64,000 nt of DNA from Panicum virgatum. Lineage: Eukaryota > Streptophyta > Magnoliopsida > Poales > Poaceae. Below are positions 1 to 10,683 of the stretch, piece by piece. The stretch lies in the NCBI RefSeq assembly GCF_016808335.1, contig NC_053142.1:41459674-41523673 (forward strand). The letters run 5' to 3'. Under the pieces are notes generated by a model, which was not told where the DNA came from, did not search any database, and saw only the letters and a list, made by a program, of their open reading frames with translations. Every line of letters starts with the position of its first letter. Position 1 is the stretch's first letter. The position numbers and the translations under genes were made by a program.

Positions 1-2546
1 ACGCATGCAAATGACATGATCAAGGGACTGATCATCAGCGAACTGCTGAAACCACAAATTAATTAGGGAATGTATCAGGTGCAAACCAATTTCTCCGTGC
101 AAACTATGAAAACTTCAATCTGGGTCATAGGGTTTAGGGTTTAGGGGAGGGGCGCAAGGGGGTCATCAGATCAATATCCAAGGGGAGGGGCGCAAGGGGG
201 TGAGAGAGGAGATTTGCAAAAGTAGCACCTGTGCATAAGCATTGTCAAACTGTATCTATCAGCTTTATGTGTTCAGAAAGTGCCTCTTCAATTAATCCCG
301 AAATTTAAGCATATGCTACTGGTATGGAAATGGCTGGGATTTATCTTGTTCACCTGTTACATTGTTCAAATAGTTTTTTTTTTACAGATCGATATCGCTG
401 TGAAAATAATACTCCATAGTATCACAACAAACATTTCACCATGCCGGGGCATAATGTAAAGAAATGGTCGGTTTTTGAGACCCCCCCCCCCCCCCATATG
501 TTTGGATCTTCGTCAGTTATGCATGCATGGCAAAAATTAAGTTTAATTTTTTCTGCATGACAAATCATCAAAACTGCATCAAATCTACGTGGCAGAGAGC
601 TCCTATGCATATAATGGACTATGTCATCAAGTCGCACTGAATCTGATTGGCCAGTTTTATATATGTGCGTTGAATCTAGAGAGTATTCTAGCATATATAT
701 TATTCAAGAGCATTCCAAACACAGACAAAACATGAACAGACCGGCCGGCATAGATTCAGGCTCTATATATACTACATGCCCTCTATCTATAAAGAAAGCA
801 CTTGCGAATGAGATGTAGCTCGAACGAAAAATTTCAAAGATACTATGGGCCAACAATCATATGGACAGGTCGGTTTGCCTTTCCTACAGCGCATTGAGTG
901 TCTGAAGAAACATCCTTCTGTGAAAATGTGTGCACCATTTGGCATTTGTCCCAGCGCATCCATACGCACTGCTTCATGTGCATGCGTGTCCTATTGTTGC
1001 AGATCATGAATGATGATAGGTTTTACTAGTGCATGCCTTGGATGATGTATGATCAGAACTTAGACCTAGCTAGCAGTAGATTGAGGAAAAGGATCTCTTT
1101 ACAAATTCTTGAAATTGATATTTTAGAGACTCCAGCAATATGCATCTGTCCTTTCACTTTGTAGTATTGCATGGCCTGACTCTTCTTTTCTTTTGGAAAT
1201 AGGTTGTGTGGTGTGACTCTCACAGCAACAATTTTTCTGATGTAGGTGAAATGAAAGCAAAAGACTTATCTAACATCAGCATAGCATAGATGAGTTTTGG
1301 GCAGATGTATCACTGATGATGATGCATCAAGCATGCTCAATGTCATAGAAAAAGACGATTCAATCTTGCCATAAAGTTATTTAACTATTATAGACATATG
1401 GCAACTGTATCTGGAATATTCATGTTAATATGTTGCATGTGTCATCTATATCAATTTTTCTCATGCAAGAACACATTTATAAAAGTATATATCATGAAAC
1501 ATGTGAAATCCGGCCCAATTTGGATGTGGCCCAGTTGTGGCCATGAGTGCTGCGTGCACATGTTTAGTACTACATTTCTAGTTGAGGCAAGGGTTGACCC
1601 TTTTACGCGAAGTGAGGATGAAAGCGTAAGTAAGGTGCTATGTGTAAGTGGGCTCGCCCCTCGAAAGGGCTGGACTGTGCGGTGTTGGGGGGGGGGGGCG
1701 TTACAAAACACACCTAAAAATGCATCAGATTGGATGTTCCTCTTTAGGCACAGTATTCCTTATGATGTCATAATTTTATTAGCAGCTGTCGGCGCACTGA
1801 GAAGCTAGTTGGGGGGGGGGAGCAAGGCAGCAAAAATACACACAATTTCTCCCCATAATCTGCGGTCTATGATTTATTCTCTATTTGAGGTTACTGGCTT
1901 TTATTGGTCTCTAAAATGCGAATCTGACATTATTTCCATACAGAATTATAAAAGTTATTTACATATGGCCAAGCTAGAAAAGTTGTAAATATGTTAAAAT
2001 GTCAAATTTAGAAAATTGATTGAGACGTTCTAAACTATCAAATGCATGGCTCAAGCCAAGTCTTTGGCCGATTTATTTTATTCCAACTTTCACTGTCATT
2101 CAAAAACGTCAAAATATCACTGCTAGACAGAGAACTCAACTAGCAGATGAGCCAGTAGTCCACAGATCGAGCAATGCTCAATGCTGACTCCGCCTTCGAC
2201 ATGCTACCAATGCTTATTACCCGCAGTATACCATATATGATTCAAGGTTTGGCAAGTTAGCATACGATTTTTGACATCCAAAAACAAGATCATGCATCAG
2301 GTGGAAGAGCACCTGCGCACACTTTTTTCACTCCTGAAGTGGGTTATTATTTGCGGGGGAAAACGTACGAGAAAATTAGAGGAATTCTGTGGAAAACGTC
2401 TCGATTTTTTCCATAGCGGCGGCGGGTAAATTGAACATTCACGCTCCAATTGTAAACAGAGCATTAGGGTTAGCATCCATTTTTTGCCATTGCGTGTTAC
2501 TGTGTGCTCCTATGAACTAACGAATCACTATAGATAGATCGAGTAC
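1..2546. other. AT-rich stretch downstream of WRKY exon 3; no gene seen
   Basis: This stretch should hold the rest of the WRKY gene to its right, because the coding frame of that gene is interrupted at a splice donor at 2546-2545. I read the minus strand for the expected zinc-finger exon (S-Y-Y-R-C-T onward) and did not find it, so it either lies left of the window or has been lost. What is visible is AT-rich sequence with homopolymer runs (15 C at 481-495, 12 G at 1687-1698, 10 G at 1811-1820) and a short direct repeat of a G-rich motif near 145-210. Short open frames here look random. Confidence 0.6.
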
Positions 2547-3278
2547 CTTGGATGGAGGCTGTTCTTGACAACCTTCTGGCCGTACTTCCGCCACTTGTAG
2601 CCGTCGTCCAGCACATCCACGTCGCTCCTGGTCTGGAAGCAGAACCTCGGCTCCCTCATCTTCCTCCTCACCTTCATCCGCGCTTTCTCCCCGGCAGCCG
2701 CCGCCGAGCCCTTCCACCTGTTCACCCCGTCCGGAGAGATGAGGAGATGCCGATGTGATCCCAATCAGTTCAACGCTAAATCTCCCCCACCCCACACCAA
2801 GAACCCTAACAATCGGTGAACAGGCCATGCCACAGTACTACTCCGCCATGTGTTCGAGAATCAAGCGGTGAGATACGATGCGGCCCTACGTACCATGAAC
2901 TCGAGCCGTGGAACGTGCCGGTGGTGGTGGTACTAGCGATCTCCCCACTGGCTTTCGCCGCTGAGGTACCCGCCTGCGAAAACCAATTTTATAAAGGATC
3001 AAGGAACAATCCAGATATGCCATTCAATTCAATCAAGCGTCATTTACCTCGCCGGCGTCCAGCACGACGAACGGGATCCCTGGAAGAAGCAGAGGGTACA
3101 GGCCGCCGTGGTGGTCCGAAGAGAGCATCACGTCATGGTTCCCGCCCTGCTCCTGGACCTGGAACAACGGCATCTGCAGAAGCTTGTGCTGGTTCGGCAG
3201 CGGGGCAAGAGGAGGAGGAAGGGCGCATGGGCTGAAGAGGCTAGGAAGGCAGGTCTCAAACTGGCTGCTCCCCTCCAT
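2547..3278 (-). CDS. WRKY12: WRKY12-like transcription factor (group IIc), 3' end missing
   Basis: Three minus-strand exons are seen: 3278-3048 (77 codons, starts M-E-G-S-S), 2973-2894, and 2717-2547. All junctions are GT-AG and the phases agree. Exon 3 encodes a basic stretch [13 protein letters not shown] followed by [12 protein letters not shown] and V-V-K-N-S-L-H-P-R, the first half of a WRKY domain. The stretch before the domain closely matches Arabidopsis WRKY12 as I recall it. The frame stops inside an arginine codon (AG|G), the conserved intron position of this WRKY class, so a further exon with the C2H2 zinc-binding residues is required but not present here. WRKY12 proteins bind W-boxes in the nucleus and repress secondary-wall formation in pith. 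The start is chosen as the methionine matching WRKY12; another in-frame ATG lies five codons upstream. Confidence 0.85.
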
Positions 3279-4465
3279 GCACGCATATAACACAAGATCG
3301 ATCTATCGACCATGCAGGTGAGGGTGTGTCGTGGTGATGATCAATGGATCGAATCATCCATGGATCAAAGTGGTCTTGGGGGCATGAGTGAGTGAGATGC
3401 CGAGGAAGATTTCTGTCTTTTAGGTTAAAAAAAAGGAGTGGTGGACAAGCTGGGAGGTCTGGACGAGACATCCCCTTTAAAGAGCCTTTTGCTCAAATGG
3501 TGGTGTGATGGCAGTGCCTGTTCCTGTAGCGGTGTTGTACGCGCTAGGCTAGTACAATGGTGCTCAGTGCTTGCATTCAGATTCATCATCTATAGCTAGC
3601 ACTTGCTTTTTAGGTTGGCTTCTCAACTCTCGACGTCACGTACAAACTAACGTTGTCCCGGACTCTACGTATGCTTTCTTGCATCTAGAGTTGTTGTGCT
3701 AGAATATTTGGTGGGGGGAATGGATTCTTATAACCATCTTTTTTGTTCTGATCACATTTTTTAACCGCTGAATTCCAATTAAACCATCATCAGTCATCCC
3801 CAAATATCCAATTTCTAATAACTATACATCTACTGATCTCTCGAAGTGATTATTGTAATCGTGAATATAAGTTTATATAGGTTTATCCTAATTCAAACTA
3901 ACCGTCATCATCAGTATCTAAAAATTTATATAAGTTGAAAACACAAAATGACAATACCAATTCATTATGGAAATACTTTCATATATAATAGTGTATAATA
4001 TTTTATTTTAACACAATGTAGTTTTTGTTTTTATAATTATGTTTGTGATAGAAGAAAATGATAATGTCAAGCGCTACTTTTGCCTCCCGTTCAGGCGGCG
4101 AGGGCATGAATAGGTCATAGGCTACTACTGCTTTATTTTATTAGGCGTAATTTGACTGTGCAAAATCGATCTTTAATTTGACCCTCACTTTTAGCTGAAA
4201 AATCATATATCATTGGCAAATGGCAAGTGCTTTAAATATGAACCAAGCCACTCCTATACTGTATAAATTTTATGGCACGTAACTCAAACATTATTAGACT
4301 AACTGCAGTGAAAACATGAATTTGGTAGTTAAACTATGCCAAACTATTGCAAGAACACCATGCACCACGGCTACTGTTTTTTCAACAGAACTTTCCCCTA
4401 CCTTAGCAAAAGATTTTTCATGAGGAGCACGGTTTTTTTTTACTGTAATTGAGGAGCATATGTTA
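3279..4465. other. WRKY upstream region and AT-rich spacer
   Basis: This is the presumed promoter and 5' untranslated region of the WRKY gene on the minus strand, grading into AT-rich spacer after about 3.7 kb. No convincing TATA box, RNA gene or open frame is seen. Confidence 0.45.
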
Positions 4466-4668
4466 GGCCTCGTTTGGGAGGGATTTTTCCAAAAATGGCT
4501 TCATTTGTGAAGCCAAAGCCGGTGAAGCTAAAAAAGTGGCTTCACCCGGCTGGCTTCTAGTTCATTTTTACCTCGGCTTACAAAACGCCTTCACGCTATG
4601 GTGCCTTGATTTGCGAGAAACAAGTTGAGCTGAAGCTGATAAAAGCCCTCTCCAAATTAAACGGGGCC
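4466..4668. mobile_element. Tourist-type MITE (TTA target duplication)
   Basis: A 203-bp non-coding element with ends GGCCTCGTTT and the inverse AAACGGGGCC. It is flanked on both sides by the trinucleotide TTA (4463-4465 and 4669-4671). A 3-bp TTA duplication with such termini is the hallmark of PIF/Harbinger-derived Tourist MITEs of grasses. It has no coding capacity. Confidence 0.8.
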
Positions 4669-4671
4669 TTA

Positions 4672-6086
4672 CTGAAGCGGTCGATCAGAGATACATGAAT
4701 ACATTGACCGTACCTTTTGTTTCCTACAATTGCTCAATAATTGTGGGGCACCACTCCACCAAAAAAGCATGGGCACACTCCACATGCAAGCCTGTAGATC
4801 ACATCTGCAGCTAGTACTCCACTCTCGAAACTCCTCCATCTACCTGTAGTAGCTCCTACCTGCAGACGTGCACACACACATGATACATGTGTGCATGCAA
4901 ATGCATACTCATTGACTATGCATAGAAGCATGGATACATATGCATCTACATACTACGTCGGATATGCATGCTTTGCAGACGAAGTACCATGGTACAGCTG
5001 ACACAACGGTGAACGGCCCAGCCAGTTACTGTGCTATTTGTAATGGAATCTTTGCTATTCAGGAGAGAAAAAACAGCATGGCCACACAAGGGCAGTCATC
5101 TTCGATGCTGCACAGGAGAGGAAACGGGCCGTGCAGCTAGCGTTCGTGCCAATCATGTGTCTGCAGCGGCAGGTAGTGCTGGTCACGCGCATGATACTCC
5201 GATTGAAAACTAGGGTTCTTCTCATGGGGGCAAAGTGGTGGGCCTAGCACGCCATTACCAGGATCGGAGCATGCATGCCAAGATCGCAGGCTCGCGGCAG
5301 AGCGCGCACACGCAGCTTGCAGTTGCAGCGGCAAGTGACCCGGTGTTTCCAGATTAGGATCATAGCCGCTGAGGCAGACAATGCACGGGAGAGGGAAATT
5401 TGTTACTCCTATATTGCAGCTGTTGTAAAAAAAAAAAAGCCTCTTCTTCAGGGCCATCAGCCAGTGCCATGCCTCTCCCTGGCTCCGTCCACTTGCGTAT
5501 AGCTTGTGCATGGCCAGAGCCCCCAGCCTCGGCCTCCTGTCCGTCTGTCTGTCTGTCGTTTGCCTTGCCTCATCTCGATCTCTTCCTTCTCACCAACCAA
5601 ATCCAATGAAAGTTTCTTGCAGGATCGCATATTCGCATTGTGATCAGTGTAAAGAACTAGGAGTAGGCTACTGGAGATACATCAAGTTCAGTGATGCGCG
5701 GATAGGTCATGATCCAGTCAGGAAAACATGCATGTGAGGAGTACGACTGCTACTAGTGTAGCAGCGCTGTAGTTGTGCAGCACTGCAGCTCGATCCGATC
5801 CGTTGCCATCTGTTACTGCATGGTATTATTCGCAGTACGTGGTCCTAGAAAGGAGCACACCAGGGTCCAGAGTACTGAGTACGTGCTGGGAGTCTACTGC
5901 CACGGAAGCTAGGAGCAAGAGACCTCTACTGGTTTGAACAGCAGGACAGGGAATATGGACGGGTATGTACTACCAGTACGAGTACGTAGCAGCAGGGGAC
6001 AGGCAAAAGGCAGCTACAGGGACTGCTACTGGTTTGAGAGGTAGCGGGCCTAGCTAGTCGATCGTTGTGTTCAGAGTCATGATCTT
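4672..6086. other. Intergenic, nothing identified
   Basis: Mixed-composition sequence with short purine/pyrimidine and CA-rich runs. The open frames (up to 124 codons, 5137-5511) have no recognisable motif and overlap one another on both strands. No gene is called. Confidence 0.4.
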
Positions 6087-6369
6087 GGGTGTGTTTAGAT
6101 GCCCAAAAACACCCTAAAATCCAAACTTTCCATTACATCTCCATCGCATCGAAACATTAAATATAGCAAATGACCCATGCATGAAGTACTAAATGTAGTT
6201 AAATAAAAAACTAATTGCATAGTTTTGATGTATGTTGCGAGACGAATCTTTTGAGCCTAGTTAGGTCATGGTAGGACAATATTTACCACAAACAAACGAA
6301 AAATACTACCGTGTGCTACAGCGTGCGATGTAACTTTTTCTCCATTTTTTCAGCGATCTAAACACAGCC
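6087..6369. mobile_element. Tourist-like MITE carrying the GAGACGAATC motif
   Basis: A 283-bp element with 14-bp terminal inverted repeats GGGTGTGTTTAGAT and GGCTGTGTTTAGAT (one mismatch). It is flanked by CTT on both sides (6084-6086, 6370-6372). The inside carries the GCGAGACGAATC and CATGCATGAAGTACTAAAT motifs typical of a very abundant grass MITE group, also seen at 9668-10003. Confidence 0.7.
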
Positions 6370-6718
6370 CTTGCCAGAGTTCCTGACGGCAAAATGGCCA
6401 TCATTGTTCAGATAGACACGGCGCCGGTGCCGTTTGCCCTGGAGGAGGAGGGCATTGCCCTCAATCTACTTAAACCAAAAGTTCCGTGGGAAGATTAGCT
6501 TCGACCGAGTACCAATCTAGAGAACGCCATTTCCCCTAATTTCTCTCCTGTTCTGCTCGATCGGTCTCGCCTAATGCACACGATGACCTCTGACCGGAAT
6601 CATGAGCCATTCGAATACCTCCAAATCGCCTTTCCAGGTTCCACCGCTCAGCTCGCCTATTCACACTCGACCGGCCTTTCCAGGTTACCAGGTCAGACTA
6701 TCATGACGCGCGCGCCCA

Positions 6719-6720
<2 letters not shown>

Positions 6721-6786
<66 letters not shown>
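6721..6786. repeat. (TC)33 microsatellite
   Basis: An uninterrupted run of 33 TC dinucleotides (66 bp). It starts just after a GCGCGCGCCCACA segment in the GC-rich island. Such runs are polymorphic and make spurious Ser-Leu open frames. Confidence 0.97.
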
Positions 6787-6788
<2 letters not shown>

Positions 6789-7222
6789 GATGTTGATTTG
6801 GCCCTTTGGGCTTTGGCCAGTGCAATGGCCCTTTTCTTACCGTGGCATCGGCTGTGAGCCTGTGACTACAAGCGGCAAGCGGGAGACGTGTGTGCTCCAG
6901 CCGCGGTCCACGCGATGCTTGCTGCTTTCTCCTGCTAGCTCGATTGAGCAGGGCCTAGGCGCATGTTTCTCCCTTGCGCCCCCGTCCCCGTCCACCCTCT
7001 GCGTGATCATCTACGGCCGGCCCGGGCATTCGCATCTGCAGCAAGCGATGGCCTCTCACCTGTTCTCCTTGGAATGGGAAGGGAAAACGACCGATCCGTG
7101 TAGTGCCGCCGCGGCCGCGCACGCAGGTGGTGTGGCCTTCTGTACACTTGGGTGATGTGGGCCGCGGTCGCAGGCTTTCGGCGCCCCCACCACCGTCCGC
7201 GGCCGCGGCAGGAACCGCATCA

Positions 7223-7241
7223 ATTTTTTTTTGAGTAAAGA
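7223..7241 (-). repeat. 19-bp poly(T) micro-insertion with 10-bp target duplication
   Basis: AACCGCATCA occurs at 7213-7222 and again at 7242-7251 with 19 bp between. Read on the minus strand, the insert is TCTTTACTC followed by nine A and a T. This is the pattern of an extremely 5'-truncated retroposon insertion. Confidence 0.6.
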
Positions 7242-8639
7242 AACCGCATCATTTAGTTCGCGGGGCAACACGAACACGAGCGGGCACCCGGCGCGGCGCG
7301 CACGCACAACACACTTACCCGACAGGCCGTTCGCTCCTTGCCCCCCGACACGCGCCCACGGCGCACGCGGCTTGCCCCGTCCTGGTCCTGGCTCTCCCCC
7401 CAAACGGCCGGCGGCGGGCCGCGTCCGATCCCGCTGCATTGTCAAATCAGACGGGGGAGCGAGGGCGAGGCCCATGCGCCCGTGTCTCCACGCGTGCCGC
7501 CAGCCCGCGGCCGGCCAGCTCCAAACACTCGCCGCCCTCCGGTCGCGCATGGCTCGGCGGTCGGGCTCGGGAGATGCGGGGGTTTCTCGTAGTCCCAGCC
7601 GACCCGCTGCCTCCTCGCGGAGTCACAGGGAAAGGCTTCCGCCTTCCGGACGTCGCTATCCATCGGTCGATGCAAGTACGGTAGGCGGCCTAGGTTTATT
7701 CCATCCGGGACACGATCCTCTTGAGTCTTGAGGACCTACGAGGCTGCATGCGTGTACCCCCGAGGCTAGAGGCTGCACGCATCCGGAAGGAAAAGGAAAC
7801 AAGGGGTCCTGTAGCCCTCGTACCGGCGGCCAGGGTGAAGGGAGAAAATCCAGCTCCAAGATTTCCCATCATTCCCATCATGGTACGCAAATCTACTTTA
7901 GCTCTCTATATATTTTTTTAGATTAAGGGAAAACCTGACCACAAAATTGGAACATTTATAAGTAAATGTTTACAACTATAAAGGAACAGATATGGCCACA
8001 AAACCAAAAGCTCACAGGAGTACTTAGATTTCAAACCTCCAATACTTAGATTTCAAACCTTCAAATAAGAAACACAAAAAATAAGAAAGAAGGAAATAAG
8101 AAAGAAAACGAAAGACTAAATTTCGATCTTCTTCTACATCCTTCTTTTAACTTGCTCGATCCTCATGCCGTAAAATAAATCTCACATCAATTGTCTCCTT
8201 AGAAACCTTTGATGTAAGGATCGTCGATGGTTCTATACTTTCCTGTCGCCCATGGTATCACCATCAAGGCAAGAGGAGAGCAACATTGAAATGCTGCTGC
8301 CGTCCGAACCACTTAATCAGTTCTTTGATTTTCACCATAATCTGTCCTTTTAGATTGTGGTCCTCACGTTGATGCTTTCAAGAAGAAAAATAACACCCAC
8401 GGTACCATCATCACCGGCACAAACTAAGCTTTCGCCCGAGAATCTACACACAAAAAGCAAACCATGACAAGCCCCAAACAGGACCCTGACGGGAGGTAGC
8501 AACCGGAGGCAAGCCCCATGGCGGTGGCAGCTGGAATGAAGAAACATCATCAACCTTGAGCTCGGCCAAGGAGAGAGACTTTGCGTGGGCCAAGAGCCGC
8601 CGGAGCCACGGGTCACCGCCGTCGGTAAAGCACCCATTA

Positions 8640-8907
8640 GAGCAAGTATTATGGGCGGCGAGAAGCTGGCGGAGTCCGACGTGGAAGAGAGAAAAAGTAA
8701 GAGAGAGAAGGAATCAGGCGTTTTGCGAGACGCCAGCGGAAGCAGGCGGATGCGCCGCGGGAACCTCCTATTCATTGCGGTGCTGCGCCGCTCGCTGCCC
8801 ATTGGTTGCGGTGCTGCGCCGCTCACGGCAGCTGCTGCAGCAACATTTAATGCGTGCCAGGGTGGTTTTCTTTCGCCCGACTGCTGGCGTATCCATTGCC
8901 CTTGCTC
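8640..8907. mobile_element. Tourist-type MITE, GAGCAAG family, copy 1
   Basis: A 268-bp element beginning GAGCAAGTATTA and ending with the inverse CTTGCTC. It is flanked by TTA on both sides (8637-8639, 8908-8910). It shares its ends and inner motifs (TCCGACGTGG, GCGAGACGCC, TTTCGCCCG) with the element at 60044-60295. It is non-coding and GC-rich, unusual for a Tourist MITE. Confidence 0.75.
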
Positions 8908-8910
8908 TTA

Positions 8911-9664
8911 GCCGCACAGGAAGCTAGGGGCAAACCCTGCTCCCCACTTGGACACCACGGCTCGCGTCGCGCCGTTGGGCCACCTCCACGGGCAGCCACG
9001 TCGCCAGCCCCAGACCACTACTAGACCTCCACCATGGGGCCGCGCCGCAAGCCGCAGCCGCCACCCAAGACAACTCGATCTACATCTAGAAGAAGGGATT
9101 TTGTTCAAAAAAAAATCTAAAAGAAGGGAAAAAGTAAGAGAGAGAGAAATCAGGCATCCTTGCGGGCGCTGAGCTTCGGGCGATATATAAGGTTAAATGT
9201 TATTAGTATTAGCCTCGCTAGTCAATAACTAAAAGGTCATGTAGATTGATAACATAATGCTGCTAAACTCATCACTCTGAAGTCTGAACATACCTTCAAA
9301 ATATGCAGTAAATTTTTATGCAGAACAATTGTGCACTTGTGCTGCTCCTAGGCTCCTAGTCAGGCACCGCGCAACGGGGAGCGTGACATCTAATCTGATC
9401 CCCCCGCCCGTCTTTCGGCTGGGCTCGAGATGGCCCCCCGGATGTGATCGCAGGATCCCATCCGATCTCTGATGCCTGGATGGCAGGATCGATCGAGCTC
9501 CAGCCCCCATCCCCCATCGGCTGATGTGATTATTTTATCCCTTTTCTTTGGCTTGTCGCCTCCTCACTGGCGAGGGGCGCTTTGCCATTGCCCCCAAAAA
9601 CCGAAAATCAGGCCAGCGTAGACTGATCCCTGACGCGACGGCTCCGATTGGACGAGAGAGTAGT
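8911..9664. other. Intergenic, nothing identified
   Basis: GC-rich to mixed sequence between two MITEs. Apart from the micro-insertion at 9099-9114 I see no structured feature and no credible coding region. Confidence 0.4.
9099..9114 (+). repeat. 16-bp poly(A) micro-insertion with 15-bp target duplication
   Basis: ATCTAGAAGAAGGGA (9084-9098) and ATCTAAAAGAAGGGA (9115-9129) flank the insert TTTTGTTC plus eight A. The duplicates differ at one base, so the insertion is not very recent. GTTC-A(n) also ends the LINE at 22976-23377. Confidence 0.65.
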
Positions 9665-9667
9665 TTA

Positions 9668-10003
9668 GACCCTGTAAGCAGTTCCCACCCCATAAACCCG
9701 TAAACACAAAAAAAAAAATATCACATCGAATGTTTCGATACATGCATGGAGTACTAAATGAAGTCTATTTATAAAACATTTTGTATGGATAGGCTGTAAA
9801 TCGCGAGACGAATCTAATGAGCCTACTTAATCAATGATTTGTAACAGTGATATTACAGTAACTATCTGCTAATTATGTATTAATTAGCATCATTAGATTC
9901 GTCTCGCGATTTACAACCCATCTGTGTAAAAAGTTTTGTAAATAAATTTTATTTAGTACTTCAAATTAGTAAGATTCTTTCGCAAAAATTTTTAAACAGG
10001 ACC
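9668..10003. mobile_element. Tourist-like MITE with long internal inverted repeat
   Basis: A 336-bp element with short ends GACCCTGT and AACAGGACC, flanked by TTA (9665-9667, 10004-10006). Inside, GTAAATCGCGAGACGAATC is repeated in inverted orientation (GATTCGTCTCGCGATTTAC), so the transcript would fold into a long hairpin. The same motif in diverged form is in the element at 6087-6369. Confidence 0.7.
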
Positions 10004-10006
10004 TTA

Positions 10007-10683
10007 GCTAACCCAGCCAGATTCTGAATAAAAAGATAGAAGTTCAAGCGTCGAGATTCTTGGACGTTACGTATCTTTGCTGGAAAGCAGAGGACGGGGA
10101 AATATCTTTTTAGGGGTAGGACGGATAAGTTGTTGTTTTTTTTTTTTTGATTGAGGGGGAGGACGGAGGTGATAGAAATTATGAACTCTAGTTTTTTATA
10201 GGCCTAACCAAAGAGGCCATTGGGCTTGGATGAGCAAGGCTTTTGGGCTCCGTCGAAGGTACCAAGCCCAAATCAAATGATTGTTGGCCGGCTCTCTATC
10301 CGAGCTCACCCTGTTACTGGTCGGAGTCCGTTGCCAATGTCCTCAGTCATGCATGGATGAACACATAGACACATAGCATTTCCAGACGACTTTCCACGAT
10401 CCTCTTGTTTACAATGAAACCTAGGATCTGCCGGTATGTCGTTCAAAAGAAAAGGCACCCTTATACAAGGGTAAAAGCCAGTAATAACATCCCAGCTGTT
10501 GGGTCTGTCAGGGTAGCTAAACAGGTAACACAATCCAATGAAGCACATCCACAGTGTCCACATTTATCCTAGATTCCTCTAGCGTTGACCTCAGTGTACG
10601 TGGTTCCAACGTTGTAATTCTTCACGTATATGGAGCTGCGGCGCTGTATGTGGCAATGTTAGGTGTGTGACCGAGTTCAGTTG
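10007..10683. other. Downstream flank of the ELMO gene
   Basis: This stretch lies 3' of the ELMO-domain gene on the minus strand and probably includes its 3' untranslated region. A possible older micro-insertion is at 10126-10154. An 85-codon minus-strand frame (10306-10563) is not in a consistent splice relation with the ELMO gene and is not called. Confidence 0.4.
10126..10154 (-). repeat. Possible degenerate poly(T) micro-insertion
   Basis: GGGGTAGGACGGA (10113-10125) and GGGGGAGGACGGA (10155-10167) flank 29 bp that contain a run of about 14 T. The arrangement matches the other micro-insertions but the duplicates differ at one base and the insert is longer. Confidence 0.35.

Larger units (their letters stand above)
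6373..8636. other. GC-rich island without a recognisable gene
   Basis: From about 6.4 to 7.9 kb the sequence is GC-rich with many overlapping open frames on both strands (up to 193 codons). None shows a known domain, and the longest gets a serine-leucine run only because the (TC)n microsatellite is translated. An 18-bp direct repeat occurs at 8021-8038 and 8043-8060. It could be a degraded gene, a lncRNA promoter or transposon-captured DNA; I cannot tell which. Confidence 0.4.

Noticed and set aside
4428..4458. GAGGAGCA repeated around a T-rich 22-base stretch
   Set aside because: The direct repeat is only 8 bp, too short to separate from chance next to a poly(T) run.
5465..5490. Segment resembling miR408 (ATGCCTCTCCCTGGC)
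   Set aside because: It lacks the exact mature sequence and no complementary arm is seen within 300 bases.
6574..7155. 193-codon plus-strand open frame with a long Ser-Leu run
   Set aside because: The run is the translated (TC)33 microsatellite; the rest has no domain and no splice context.
10306..10563. 85-codon minus-strand frame next to the ELMO gene
   Set aside because: The ELMO gene already ends in a proper stop at 10684 and no splice signal joins the two.
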